Positions 51,981 through 61,165 are shown, numbered from the stretch's first letter. The stretch: DNA of 64,000 bases from Pokkaliibacter sp046614695 (GCF_046614695.1 NZ_JBKKHQ010000008.1:62001-126000), one strand, 5' to 3'. Translations and numbers: made by a program. The notes: generated from the sequence alone by a model not told the origin.

Positions 51981-52754
51981 TCAGGTCGCATCCCGCAGGA
52001 ATACCCAAGTGTCTTCCTCTGAGGCGGCGGCATTGAAAGCATAGCCGTCATAGTCGAAGTTCTTAAGCTCTTCAGCTTCCCTGGGCTGATGATCAATCAT
52101 GTAGCGGACCATCAGGCCTCGGGCTTTCTTGGCGTAAAAGCTGATGATCTTGTACTCGCCATTTTTGTAGTCCTTGAAGACCGGCGTAATGAGTCTGCCT
52201 TTGAGTTTGGCCTTCTTCACCGCCTTGAAATACTCATTGGATGCCAGATTGATCAGGGTGCTATCGCCGCTGTTTTCCAGGGCTTTATTCAGCGCCTGAG
52301 TAATTTTGTCGCCCCAGAAGGCATACAGGTCTTTGCCGCGGGCATTAGCGAATTTGGTGCCCATTTCCAGACGATAGGGCTGCATTTGGTCCAGTGGGCG
52401 CAGTAGTCCATACAGGCCGGAAAGAATCCGCAGATGCTGCTGAGCATAGGTTAGGCCATCGTCATCCAGTGACTCAGCGTCCAGCCCCTGATAAACGTCA
52501 CCTTTAAAGGCCAGAACGGCCTGTTTGGAATTTTCCTCGGTAAAAGTCTTGCTCCACTGGGCGAAGCGCGCTGCGTTCAGGCTCGATAGCTTATCCGACA
52601 GGCTCATCAACTGGCTGATATCGGCAGGCGTCAGGGCTTTGAGCTCATCAATCAGGGCCGCTGAATCTTCGATGAAGTCAGGCTTGGTCGATGTTTTCGT
52701 GATGGCGGGGGTTTCGTAATCCAGTGTTTTGGCCGGGGAAATAACGGCAAGCAT
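51981..52754 (-). CDS. yaaA: Peroxide stress protein YaaA
   Basis: A 257-residue YaaA/DUF328 protein, which lowers free iron and oxidative DNA damage during peroxide stress. Family marks are 'ISPAKTLDYE' at the N-terminus, 'FKGDVYQGLDA', 'LYGLLRPLDQMQPYRLEMGT' region and 'NLASNEYFKAV'. The DNA-binding helix-hairpin-helix-like part is present. It is monocistronic, converging on the Tim44-like gene. Confidence 0.95.
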   Translation of the reverse strand: MLAVISPAKTLDYETPAITKTSTKPDFIEDSAALIDELKALTPADISQLMSLSDKLSSLNAARFAQWSKTFTEENSKQAVLAFKGDVYQGLDAESLDDDGLTYAQQHLRILSGLYGLLRPLDQMQPYRLEMGTKFANARGKDLYAFWGDKITQALNKALENSGDSTLINLASNEYFKAVKKAKLKGRLITPVFKDYKNGEYKIISFYAKKARGLMVRYMIDHQPREAEELKNFDYDGYAFNAAASEEDTWVFLRDAT

Positions 52755-52848
52755 GGCAACTCCTGTCGATCAAAGGGCTCTGCTCATTACCGAGCAGGGA
52801 TTGCCAGACAGTCTACACAACCCCCGGTAACGCAGCTAATCGCTTATC

Positions 52849-52992
52849 CTAATCAGGTTGATTGAGCCAGACTTCAAGATCGCGTTTAGCGTTGTCACAC
52901 CGAAAAAACCGCCCCAGCGTGGCTGCGACGTTTTTCCAGCGGTGTGACTCCAGCAGTAGCTCGTTACCCGGGGTAAAAGCAGGTTTAGCTGT
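52849..52992 (-). pseudogene. Possible gene remnant downstream of hutF
   Basis: Just past hutF, in another frame of the same strand, 47 codons stay open to a TAG at 52849-52851 and read like real protein ('NELLLESHRWKNVAATLGRF', 'NAKRDLEVWLNQ'). There is no ATG or GTG start; an upstream TGA closes the frame. It may be the 3' remnant of a gene replaced when hutF arrived, or chance. I do not recognise the family. Confidence 0.25.
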
Positions 52993-54349
52993 TCAGTCGC
53001 TTAAGAGTTTGCAGGTAATCATTGGCTGCGTTGTCCTGCAAAAGGTGTTGGCCTTCCCGAATAGCCCACTGGCCATTGACCATCACATCCTGAATCAGGT
53101 TGCGCTCACTGGCGAAGAGCCAGCGACTGAGACGGTGAGTGTCGGAGGCGATTTGCAGCAAGGGGTGGTGATCATCCAGACGCAGCCAGTCCGCGCGATA
53201 GCCCACAGTGAGTTGGCCGATTTTTTGTCCCAATGCCTGGGCGCCGCCGAGGCAGGACGCCTGATAGAGATAGTCAGCCACCGCGGGCTGATCCGGCTGG
53301 CTCAGGCGGCAACGTCCCTGATCACGCAGGCGTTGTCCGTACTCAAGCCAGCGCAGTTCTTCCACTACGCTGAGGCTGATGTGACTGTCACTGCCGATAC
53401 CAAAGCGGCCACCTGCGGCCAGATACTGGTCTGCCGGGAAGAGTCCATCGCCCAGATTTGCTTCCGTGGTAATACAGAGTCCGGCGATAGCCTGACTGCT
53501 GGCGAGCGCTTTCACCTCATGCTCATCCAGATGGGTGGCATGTACCAGACACCAGTCCTGATCAACCGGTGCGTTATCCATTAGCCAGGCGACGGGACGC
53601 TGGCCGCTCCAGCTCAGGCAGGTATCCACTTCTTTTTGCTGCTCGGCGATGTGAATGTGCACCGGTGTGCCGGGTTGATGCACGGCGAGGGTAGCGCTGA
53701 TTTGCTCTGGCGTTACTGCTCGCAGAGAGTGGAAGCAAAGGCCGGTACGTTGGGTTGGTATCCCGGCCAATTCCTGAGTGAGGTTCTCATAAAGACGCAG
53801 ATAGCTGTCCTGAGAGTGAATAAACCGCCGTTGTCCCTGCTCAGGCGGCTGACCACCAAAACCACTGTGGGCATAGAACACGGGCAACAGGGTTAAACCG
53901 ATGCCGGATTCGCTAGCGGCCTGACTGATCGCCTGACCCAGGCGCTGCGCCGGTGCATAAGGCTGGCCATCAAGGTCATGGTGTAAATAATGAAATTCGG
54001 CGACACTGGTGAAGCCAGCCTTAAGCATGTCGATATAGAGCTGACGGGCAATTGCCAGCACATCTTCTGGGCCAATCTGCTCCAGCATGCGATACATTTG
54101 GGCACGCCAGCTCCAGAAACTGTCTTTAGGGTCCGTGGCGACTTCCGTAAGGCCAGCCATTGCGCGTTGAAAGGCATGGGAGTGCAGGTTGGGCATGCCG
54201 GGCACAATCATGCCGGTGAACTCATCCTCCGGTTGACGAACCTGATCAGCTTCAATGGAGGCAAGGGTGCCGAAGGCATCGACAGTCAGGCGGACGTTGG
54301 CTTTCCAGCCATCAGGGAGTAGGGCGTGGGAGGCAAAGTAAGTCGTCAT
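52985..54349 (-). CDS. hutF: Formimidoylglutamate deiminase HutF
   Basis: HutF hydrolyses N-formimino-L-glutamate to N-formylglutamate, the substrate of HutG. The 454-residue amidohydrolase has the metal motif 'NLHSHAFQRAM', further His ('HIAEQQKEV', 'HATHLDEHE') and 'GIGSDSHISLS'. It starts 'YFASHALLPDGWKANVRL', as the family does. It is divergent from hutC, with a HutC-type operator between them. Confidence 0.94.
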   Translation of the reverse strand: MTTYFASHALLPDGWKANVRLTVDAFGTLASIEADQVRQPEDEFTGMIVPGMPNLHSHAFQRAMAGLTEVATDPKDSFWSWRAQMYRMLEQIGPEDVLAIARQLYIDMLKAGFTSVAEFHYLHHDLDGQPYAPAQRLGQAISQAASESGIGLTLLPVFYAHSGFGGQPPEQGQRRFIHSQDSYLRLYENLTQELAGIPTQRTGLCFHSLRAVTPEQISATLAVHQPGTPVHIHIAEQQKEVDTCLSWSGQRPVAWLMDNAPVDQDWCLVHATHLDEHEVKALASSQAIAGLCITTEANLGDGLFPADQYLAAGGRFGIGSDSHISLSVVEELRWLEYGQRLRDQGRCRLSQPDQPAVADYLYQASCLGGAQALGQKIGQLTVGYRADWLRLDDHHPLLQIASDTHRLSRWLFASERNLIQDVMVNGQWAIREGQHLLQDNAANDYLQTLKRLNS

Positions 54350-54445
54350 TCCGGCATCCGGGCGCTAGGCGGTGAGAGGCTTTGCCTGAGTCTCTGACCG
54401 GTGGCTATGCGCAGTCGCAAGCCTGCGTCATCAGGGATGTCAGGT

Positions 54446-54455
54446 TGTATATACA
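54446..54455. promoter_or_regulatory. HutC-type operator in the hut divergent promoter
   Basis: TGTATATACA is a perfect 10-bp palindrome and fits the TGTA-N2-TACA core reported for HutC in pseudomonads. It lies about 97 nt from hutF and about 92 nt from the hutC start, in an AT-rich stretch (54445-54470) that probably also holds the promoters. It would let urocanate-responsive HutC repress both arms. Confidence 0.75.
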
Positions 54456-54546
54456 TATATATACGTTATAGTTGGCCGGTGCAATTCGTGATTACCGGTG
54501 TAATAACTTCCCGGCGGCGACCGGGAGACAGATTGAGGACGTCACA

Positions 54547-55311
54547 GTGACTCAACTCTCCCCTGAAGATACAGGGCTTGCGACCGCGCTCAAGCGCGAC
54601 GGTTTACCGCCAGGCCCGGCCTATCTGCAGGTTAAGCGCCTGATTCTTAATCAGATTCAGGAAGGCCTCTGGCCTGAGCATTACCGTATCCCCTCGGAAA
54701 GTGAGCTGGTACGTGAGCTGGGTTTTAGCCGCATGACCATCAATCGTGCCCTGCGTGAGCTTACGGCTGATGGCTATCTGGTCAGGATGCAGGGCGTTGG
54801 CACCTTTGTCGCGGAAGCCAAAGGCCATTCGGCCCTGTTTGAAGTGCACAATATCGCCGATGAAATCACGGCGCGCCGTCATCAGCACCGAGCGGATATT
54901 CTGCGCATGGAGTCTGTGAAAGCGACTTCTGAGCAGGCCGTTGCTTTGGGAATTCGTGAAGGCGATACCCTGTTTCATAGCATCATCGTGCATTTCGAAA
55001 ATGGCACGCCTATCCAGATTGAGGATCGTTACGTTAACCCTGCCGTGGCGCCGGATTACCTCCAGCAGGACTTTTCTCAGGAAACGCCCTTTGTCTACCT
55101 GACCCGTGTGGCACCGCTCACCGAGGGTGAACATGTGGTTGAAGCGGTATTGGCGGAAGCCTGGGAGCAGGAGCTGCTGCAGATTAGTGCCAATGAACCC
55201 TGTTTGCTGATCCGTCGTCGTACCTGGTCACAGAAAAATGTCGTGACCTCCGCCCGCCTGCTGTATCCCGGCAGCCGTCATCGTCTGGAAGGGCATTTTG
55301 ATCAATCATGA
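54547..55311 (+). CDS. hutC: Histidine utilisation repressor HutC
   Basis: HutC is a GntR-family repressor that senses urocanate. I choose the GTG at 54547 (TGAGGA upstream; 254 aa) over a TTG frame start at 54472. The N-terminal wHTH ('YLQVKRLILNQI', 'YRIPSESELVRELGFSRMTINRAL' region) is followed by a UTRA ligand domain ('HNIADEITARRHQHRADIL' region, 'PIQIEDRYVNPAVAPDYLQQDF' region, 'VEAVLAEAWE'). Its stop overlaps the hutD start (ATGA). Confidence 0.94.
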   Translation: MTQLSPEDTGLATALKRDGLPPGPAYLQVKRLILNQIQEGLWPEHYRIPSESELVRELGFSRMTINRALRELTADGYLVRMQGVGTFVAEAKGHSALFEVHNIADEITARRHQHRADILRMESVKATSEQAVALGIREGDTLFHSIIVHFENGTPIQIEDRYVNPAVAPDYLQQDFSQETPFVYLTRVAPLTEGEHVVEAVLAEAWEQELLQISANEPCLLIRRRTWSQKNVVTSARLLYPGSRHRLEGHFDQS

Positions 55312-55892
55312 CTACTTGTCTCTGGTGGCCTGAAGGCCAGTGGCACCGCATTCGTCCCGAAGAAATCCAGCAGGTACCATGGAAAAATGGTGCCGGGTTA
55401 ACGCGCACTCTCTGGCATCAGGGCGATGAGTCCCATTACCTGCGCATTTCGCTGGCCGACATCACCGGTAACAGCGGTTTCTCCCGTTTTGAAAATACCC
55501 AGCGTTGTCTGGCATTGGTGCAGGGTGAGCTAACTCTGAGCATTAACGGTGTGGGTCGGCAGGTGAAAACCGGCGACTGGCTGCACTTCTCAGGGGAGGA
55601 TCTGGTCGACGCCAGTCAGCTTAAACATCCGCACTGTAAGGCGCTGAACCTGATGGTGCCTTTTGGTACCGGACGTTTTCAGCTGCAGCGCGTGTCGCTG
55701 GATGCGGGCCGGAGTCTGGGGCTCAACGCCGGGCCGGATCAGGGGCTTTTCTGTATTTCCGGTGGCGGTGTTCTGATCCATCAGAATCTTGAGCTTAAAG
55801 CCGGAGAAATGGCGCTGGGCGGTGGGGATGCGCTGAAGGCGACTTCGCCCAGTGTCTGGCTGCATTGGCGGTTAATGCCTGTCGTTATCTAG
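55308..55892 (+). CDS. hutD: HutD family protein
   Basis: A 194-residue cupin-like protein. The family marks 'VPWKNGAGLTRTLWHQ' and 'LRISLADITGNSGFSRF' are clear. HutD is found with hut genes and has been proposed to limit hut expression at high urocanate. It is translationally coupled to hutC. Confidence 0.92.
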   Translation: MTTCLWWPEGQWHRIRPEEIQQVPWKNGAGLTRTLWHQGDESHYLRISLADITGNSGFSRFENTQRCLALVQGELTLSINGVGRQVKTGDWLHFSGEDLVDASQLKHPHCKALNLMVPFGTGRFQLQRVSLDAGRSLGLNAGPDQGLFCISGGGVLIHQNLELKAGEMALGGGDALKATSPSVWLHWRLMPVVI

Positions 55893-56003
55893 GCTTTGCC
55901 CCCATAAGTACAGGTGACGCATTAAAGCCATCGTTTAATTACCCACTCGCCATCAGAACGCTAAAAAACATTATCAAAGCATGGCGATGATCAGGAGTGA
56001 CCT

Positions 56004-56819
56004 ATGACTGCCGCTTTCGAATTCCAGCAGGGCCGATTGCCACTGCTGATCAGCATGCCCCACACTGGCGAGGCGTTGACCCCTGGTATCAGGCAATGTC
56101 TGACCGAAAAGGCCTTGCAGTTACAGGACACCGACTGGCACATCGCGCGCTTATATCACTTCGCCAAAGAGATGGGCTCGAGCATCTTGGCCGCCAATTA
56201 TTCCCGTTATGTGATTGACCTTAACCGCCCCGAGGATGATCAGCCGCTGTATGCCAGTGCAACCACCGGGCTGTTTCCGGATATCGATTTCGACGGGCTA
56301 TCACTCTATAAGCCCGGAATGATTCCTGCAGCTGAAGAGCGCACTCGTGCTATCGAGCAGATCTGGCGGCCTTACCACCAGAAAATCCGTGATGAGCTGG
56401 CGCGTATGGTTGAAACCTTTGGCTATGCGCTGTTGTTTGATGCCCACAGTATTCGCTCTCACGTACCGCGCTTGTTTGAAGGTAAGTTGCCTGACTACAA
56501 CCTTGGTACCAATAGCGGTGAGAGTTGCGATCCGTCGCTGGCCCATGCGCTGGCAGAAACCTGTGAGCATTTTGAAGGGGTCAGCCACGTGGTGAACGGA
56601 CGCTTCAAGGGCGGCTTTATCACCCGCTGTTTTGGTCAGCCTGCCATTCATTGCCATGCTGTACAGCTGGAGCTGTCACAGTGCAATTATATGGATGAAG
56701 ACTATCCCTTTGCGTTTGATGAAGAAGTCGCAGGACCAACGCGTGAGCGGATTCAGGCTTTGCTGGATACCATGCTGCGCTGGGCGCAGGGGCATTATTC
56801 ACAAGGCCATCATGTCTAG
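56004..56819 (+). CDS. hutG: N-formylglutamate deformylase HutG
   Basis: HutG releases formate and glutamate from N-formylglutamate, the last step of the five-step histidine route that uses HutF. The 271-residue product has 'ISMPHTGE', 'DTDWHIARLY', 'NYSRYVIDLNRP' and 'DAHSIRSH', the conserved metal-site blocks. An AGGAG site precedes the ATG. It is separated from hutD by 111 nt without an evident terminator. Confidence 0.95.
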   Translation: MTAAFEFQQGRLPLLISMPHTGEALTPGIRQCLTEKALQLQDTDWHIARLYHFAKEMGSSILAANYSRYVIDLNRPEDDQPLYASATTGLFPDIDFDGLSLYKPGMIPAAEERTRAIEQIWRPYHQKIRDELARMVETFGYALLFDAHSIRSHVPRLFEGKLPDYNLGTNSGESCDPSLAHALAETCEHFEGVSHVVNGRFKGGFITRCFGQPAIHCHAVQLELSQCNYMDEDYPFAFDEEVAGPTRERIQALLDTMLRWAQGHYSQGHHV

Positions 56820-56876
56820 GATCGCTTTGCCTGAAGGTGTTCAGGTGCAACGCTGAGAGAAAATTAAAGCCACAAC

Positions 56877-56899
56877 GAGGATGCCAGCCCGGCATCCTC
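56877..56899 (-). terminator. Hairpin at the end of the EEP-hydrolase gene
   Basis: GAGGATGCC (56877-56885) and GGCATCCTC (56891-56899) form a perfect 9-bp stem that overlaps the stop codon of the - strand gene. The - strand continues into a moderately T-rich tract (GTTGTGGCTTTAATTTTC), so it may terminate the cls operon. Confidence 0.55.
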
Positions 56900-57644
56900 A
56901 ATCACTGCGAAAGCGGGTGTAAAGCAGGTTGTGGTCAGAGTAGACCTCACTGGAAAAACACCGGGCTTCCAGCAGCTCCAATCCCCGATAAAAGACATGA
57001 TCCAGCGGCTGTCCAAAGAAGCGCTTGATCAGCCGTCCATCCATCATCGTCGCCTGTTGCAGGCTAAGACCGTGACAGAAGTTACGAAGCGTGGTGGCAC
57101 GACGTGGGCTCCAGCTATTGAAATCTCCCGCGACGATTAAAGGCCCACGGTGCGAAGTGAGCGCCTCACCGAGTAAACCAATCTCTGCCTGATACTGACG
57201 AAGGCCGCGAAAATTGATCGCGTGGATATTCGCCACACACAGCAGGGCGCCATCGGCGCGGCCCAGAGAGTAATAGGTAATCAGCGCACTTTTGTGGGTT
57301 TTGATAAAGATTTCCTGAGCAAAGCTCAGCAACGAGGCAACATTTATTACCTGGGTGTCGCTGGCAGTCAGTACGCCGTAGTAGTGGTTCTTGAGTTGCA
57401 GATTGGGCGCCGCTTCGTAGCAAAAGCGGTCGAGAAAGAAGCTGTCCTGACCTCGAAACATGGCCTCCTGCCAGAGAATCAGATCCGTTGGCCGTTGCAG
57501 CATGTGCTGGCGGAAGAAGCTCTGAAAAGGCGCGCGCTGGTTGTTCTTGTGCACATTAAGACACAGCAGGCCAAACTCGCCGGAGAGGGCCTCCCGTGCC
57601 GGGCGGCCACCACATCGGTGATGAATGATGCTGGGTTTAAACAT
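56898..57644 (-). CDS. Endonuclease/exonuclease/phosphatase (EEP) family protein
   Basis: The 248-residue product shows the EEP core: 'LLCLNVHKNN', 'LILWQEAM', 'VANIHAINF', 'PLIVAGDFNSWSPRR', 'LDHVFYRG' and 'YSDHNLLYTRF', that is, the metal Glu, the catalytic His and the Asp/Asn pair. The substrate is unknown: DNA, a phosphoester or a lipid head group. It follows the cardiolipin synthase gene by 8 nt, so a phospholipid-related job is possible. Confidence 0.85.
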   Translation of the reverse strand: MFKPSIIHHRCGGRPAREALSGEFGLLCLNVHKNNQRAPFQSFFRQHMLQRPTDLILWQEAMFRGQDSFFLDRFCYEAAPNLQLKNHYYGVLTASDTQVINVASLLSFAQEIFIKTHKSALITYYSLGRADGALLCVANIHAINFRGLRQYQAEIGLLGEALTSHRGPLIVAGDFNSWSPRRATTLRNFCHGLSLQQATMMDGRLIKRFFGQPLDHVFYRGLELLEARCFSSEVYSDHNLLYTRFRSD

Positions 57645-57652
57645 GCCTTACC

Positions 57653-59080
57653 TTAAAGCTGGGGAGCAAAAATGCGCATCAGGTTCTCGAAGAAGCGGCG
57701 CACCGGTTTGACCTTTTTCATATTCCGGCTGGACTGCGTCAGCAGCTCCTTCATCCAGTCTTCGACTTCATTGATGATTTTCTCAGAGTAGGCAAAGGTC
57801 ACCACCTCATAGTTGAGAAAAAGACTGCGATTGTCCATGTTGACGGAACCCAGCATAACGCCTGCCCGATCCATCAGAATCGCTTTGGCATGCAGCATAT
57901 TGCGTTCATAGAGGGCGACATGCGCGCCGACATCTTCCAGTTCGCGCATATAGCTGCTGCGGCCAAGGTCCGCCAGTTTGTGGTTGGAGAAGCGCGGTGT
58001 GATCAGTTTTACATCCACCCCCTTGTGATGGGCGATGATGAGCGCGCGCAGCAGATTGTCATCCGGAACGAAGTAGGGTGTCACAATCCAGATTCGTTCT
58101 TTGGCAGCGTAAATAGCGCTCAGCAGCGCCTCAAACAGGGCGTCGGTACGAATATCCGGGCCGGAAGGCACGACCTGCATAAAGGTATCGCCACCTTCAA
58201 CCGGCGCGGGAGCTTCTTTCTGGGATACCCGCATCGGCACGCCACTGGCATAAGTCCAGTCCGCTGCAAATATCTGGTGGTAATGAAAGACGGCGGGGCC
58301 TTCGATCAGGAAGAGAATATCCTGCCACTGGGCCTTCTGGCTGGTGCGCAGGTCATTAATAAAGTCATCCGGGCCGCCACCATCTGCGCTCATGTAATCC
58401 GCGGCGAGGTTCATGCCGCCACTTAGGACGCGCTTGCGGTCAAAGAGATAGATCTTGCGGTGATTGCGCAGGTTGATGTAGCTGCGAAACGGCAGCGACA
58501 ACAGAGGGAAACAGAAAATGACTTTGCCGCCTGCATCCTTCAGAGGCTCAAACATCTGCTGAAAAAAGTAGGCCTGCCAGGAACCGAAACTGTCGAGCAG
58601 CAGCTTCACTTCTACCCCTTCACGTGCACGCTCGGTCAGCTCATGCAGGAGTGCTCGGGTGGTGCGGTCTTTTTTGAACACATAGGTGCTGATGTAGATT
58701 GAGCTCTGGGCTTCCCGAATCTGCTTCACCATTTCGTGGTAAGCCTCCTTGCCGGAGGTATAAAACTCATAGCGATTACCGCGGGTGGGCGCGGGGATGC
58801 CATTGGCTGTGAGGATGCAGGAAACCGGGTTGTCCATCATCGCCTCATCGGGCGTGATGTCATGAAGCTCACGAATCAGCTTTCGTTTAAGACGCGAACG
58901 CTTGCGCACACCAATCAGGAAATACAGCGGTACAGCCAGATGGGGCACAAGCAAAATCGCCAGTAGCCAGGCCAGCATCGAGGTCGGCGTGCGCTTCTGG
59001 TAGATCATGCTGAACAAGGCAAGCAGATACAGCAGGATCGAGGAAATAATAAAGGTCTGGTAGATCAGGTCATACTGCAT
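57653..59080 (-). CDS. cls: Cardiolipin synthase
   Basis: The 475-residue membrane protein joins two phosphatidylglycerols. Two N-terminal helices (about 8-28 and 38-58) precede two phospholipase-D HKD motifs: 'NHRKIYLFDRKRVLSGGMN' and 'LHAKAILMDRAGVMLGSVN'. Length and layout match ClsA-type enzymes. It heads a two-gene unit with the EEP hydrolase. Confidence 0.94.
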   Translation of the reverse strand: MQYDLIYQTFIISSILLYLLALFSMIYQKRTPTSMLAWLLAILLVPHLAVPLYFLIGVRKRSRLKRKLIRELHDITPDEAMMDNPVSCILTANGIPAPTRGNRYEFYTSGKEAYHEMVKQIREAQSSIYISTYVFKKDRTTRALLHELTERAREGVEVKLLLDSFGSWQAYFFQQMFEPLKDAGGKVIFCFPLLSLPFRSYINLRNHRKIYLFDRKRVLSGGMNLAADYMSADGGGPDDFINDLRTSQKAQWQDILFLIEGPAVFHYHQIFAADWTYASGVPMRVSQKEAPAPVEGGDTFMQVVPSGPDIRTDALFEALLSAIYAAKERIWIVTPYFVPDDNLLRALIIAHHKGVDVKLITPRFSNHKLADLGRSSYMRELEDVGAHVALYERNMLHAKAILMDRAGVMLGSVNMDNRSLFLNYEVVTFAYSEKIINEVEDWMKELLTQSSRNMKKVKPVRRFFENLMRIFAPQL

Positions 59081-59161
59081 TCAGTGCGTAAGGCTCCGTC
59101 CTGTTCGGTAACGCGAGAGAGGCAGCAATGTGTCATCTGCTTTTACTTTTTTTACTACGCA

Positions 59162-59196
59162 GCCGAAGCACAGATCCTGATGACAAGTGCTTCGGC
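59162..59196. other. Inverted repeat between cls and the DUF2789 gene
   Basis: GCCGAAGCAC (59162-59171) and GTGCTTCGGC (59187-59196) form a perfect 10-bp stem with a 15-nt loop. No T tract follows on either strand. It could be a weak terminator for the DUF2789 gene, a protein site, or a scattered palindromic repeat. Confidence 0.5.
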
Positions 59197-59218
59197 CGGA
59201 AACGTCGGATGCCAGCGC

Positions 59219-59461
59219 TCAGTGCATCTCATGCATGCGGGCATTAAGCTCATCCACGGTTTCAGCCCAGTCAGAATCCTGCGCCAGAGCTTCTTTCAAA
59301 AAGCGAGACTGCGCCGTGCTCCAGCATTGCGCCTGATGTAGAGGAATATCCTCAGAGAGGCCGCCGTTCTTCTGGATAAACTGGTCAATCTGCTGGTCAG
59401 ACTCAGGCAGGCCGAGCTGGGCAAACAGGGTGTTCATTGAATGTGTTGAAGTGTCCATCAT
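59219..59461 (-). CDS. DUF2789 family protein
   Basis: An 80-residue protein from the ATG at 59461, chosen for the AAGGAG site 7 nt upstream. It has the family pattern 'MNTLFAQLGLPESDQQIDQFI' region and 'DSDWAETVDELNARMHEM'. Function unknown. The previous in-frame codon at 59485 would add eight residues without a ribosome site. Confidence 0.8.
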   Translation of the reverse strand: MMDTSTHSMNTLFAQLGLPESDQQIDQFIQKNGGLSEDIPLHQAQCWSTAQSRFLKEALAQDSDWAETVDELNARMHEMH

Positions 59462-59863
59462 GGTTCTGCTCCTTGATCTCGCCAATGGAACGGCGCCAGT
59501 GTGAGCCGTGATACGGCGGCGCGTTGTAAGTCCGGTGTCATCTCCGGGCGTTAGGCTGGCCTGTATTGAGGCTGCTTTACCCGCGGAGGCGTTACCCCTT
59601 TACTTGGGTGTGATCTGCACTGATTGCAAATTGTGCACGCCGGAAAACGCCTGGCTTATCGTTTCCAAGTGTTTTCAGTGCTTAAGGCGCTGCCAAGGGA
59701 TTGATTTTATTCGGCTCTGCCGGGCATTGACCGTGACACCAAGGGGCAGGGTTGATTAATATGGTTGACTCACCATCGCCAGCCTTTCCGTCTGATCGGA
59801 AGGGCGATTTGCCCACCAATCAGGCCGCCTGCGGGTCGGCTTACTGAGTTACAGAGTCTAGGG
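59462..59863. other. Intergenic region before trpS
   Basis: The 402 bases lie between the divergent DUF2789 and trpS genes. Short frames exist but none reads like a protein. I saw no trp attenuator, T-box or clear promoter. A TGCAC-N11-GTGCA inverted repeat lies near 59616-59636. Confidence 0.5.
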
Positions 59864-61165
59864 ATGAGCAGCAAAACCATCGTACTTACCGGTATCACCA
59901 CCACTGGCACCCCGCATCTGGGGAACTATGTCGGTGCCATTCGTCCGGCCATTGAGGAAAGCCGTAACCCGGATGTCAGCAGTTTTTACTTCATGGCGGA
60001 TTTTCACGCCCTGATCAAATGTGATGACCCGGCGCGGGTATTTCGCTCCCGTCAGGAAATTGCAGCAACCTGGCTGGCGATGGGCCTGGATGCTGACCGT
60101 GCGACGTTTTACCGTCAGTCCGATATTCCTGAAATTACTGAACTCTCCTGGGTACTGACCTGCCTGACGGCCAAAGGCCTGATGAATCGTGCCCATGCCT
60201 ACAAGGCTTCTGTGGATGCCAATGTCGCTGCCGGGAATGAAGATCTCGACGACGGCATTACCATGGGCCTCTTCAGCTATCCGATCCTGATGGCAGCGGA
60301 CATTCTGATGTTCAATGCCCACAAGGTGCCGGTTGGCCGTGATCAGGTTCAGCACATCGAAATGGCGCGTGACATCGCGGGGCGTTTCAACCACATGTAT
60401 GCGCCGGTCTTTACCCTGCCAGAAGCGGTGGTGGGTGAAGAAGGTTCCGTCATGTCCGGGCTGGATGGCCGCAAGATGTCCAAAAGCTACAACAACACCA
60501 TTCCGCTTTTCGTGGAGCCGGATGAGCTGTTGAAGCTGGTTCGTCGCATCAAGACCGATTCACGGATGCCGGGTGAGGCCAAGGACACCGAGGGAAGCAC
60601 TCTCTTTGAAATCTACTCAGCCTTTGCCACGAAGGATGAGCGTCAGGCCATGGCAAGCCGCTTTGCCAGTGGCGAGGCCTGGGGCGAGCTGAAGGATGCA
60701 CTGTTTGAGCTGCTGAATGACCGTCTGAGTGCTCCGCGTGAAGAATACAAACGTATCATGGCTGATCAGTCCTACCTTGAGTCCGTATTGAAAAAAGGCG
60801 CTGACAAGGCGCGCGCTCAGGCGGCTCCTCTGATGGATCAGGTCCGTAAGGCTGTGGGCCTCGGTGGCTTTACTGAGGGCTTCACCAAGGTGGCAGCTCA
60901 GCAGGATGAAAGCACCAAGGAGCTTTCAGACGAGGATATCGCCAAGCGTGAAGCCGGAAAGGCCAAAGCACTGGAAATCGCCCGTCAGCGTGAAGAAGAA
61001 GCCAAGGCTGCGGCGGAAACTGAACTTAAAGCAGCACTGGCGGCGCAGGGCAATGATCTGGCGGCGCTGAAGGCGTTACTGGATGAGCAGTTTGCGCAGG
61101 CAAGCAAGAAAGAAAAACGCGGCTTGAAACTCAAGCTGAGTATTTTGGATGAATGGAATAGCTAA
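59864..61165 (+). CDS. trpS: Tryptophanyl-tRNA synthetase with C-terminal extension
   Basis: TrpRS charges tRNA-Trp. From the ATG at 59864 it is 433 aa, against 334 in E. coli. Class I motifs are 'TGTPHLGNYVG' (HIGH-like) and K204-MSK-S208 ('GRKMSKS'). The core ends near residue 340; the last ~90 residues are a charged, Ala/Glu/Lys-rich coiled-coil tail ('AKREAGKAKALEIARQREEE'). I recall longer TrpRS forms in pseudomonads, so this may be lineage-typical. The ribosome site (TCTAGGG) is weak; in-frame codons upstream are not supported. Confidence 0.93.
   Translation: MSSKTIVLTGITTTGTPHLGNYVGAIRPAIEESRNPDVSSFYFMADFHALIKCDDPARVFRSRQEIAATWLAMGLDADRATFYRQSDIPEITELSWVLTCLTAKGLMNRAHAYKASVDANVAAGNEDLDDGITMGLFSYPILMAADILMFNAHKVPVGRDQVQHIEMARDIAGRFNHMYAPVFTLPEAVVGEEGSVMSGLDGRKMSKSYNNTIPLFVEPDELLKLVRRIKTDSRMPGEAKDTEGSTLFEIYSAFATKDERQAMASRFASGEAWGELKDALFELLNDRLSAPREEYKRIMADQSYLESVLKKGADKARAQAAPLMDQVRKAVGLGGFTEGFTKVAAQQDESTKELSDEDIAKREAGKAKALEIARQREEEAKAAAETELKAALAAQGNDLAALKALLDEQFAQASKKEKRGLKLKLSILDEWNS

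Noticed and set aside
52862..53584. 240-codon + strand frame opposite hutF
   Set aside because: It covers conserved hutF coding sequence in antisense and starts with low-complexity sequence.
59508..59759. 83-codon frame upstream of trpS, considered as a leader peptide
   Set aside because: It is not rich in Trp, has no attenuator hairpins and its sequence is not protein-like.
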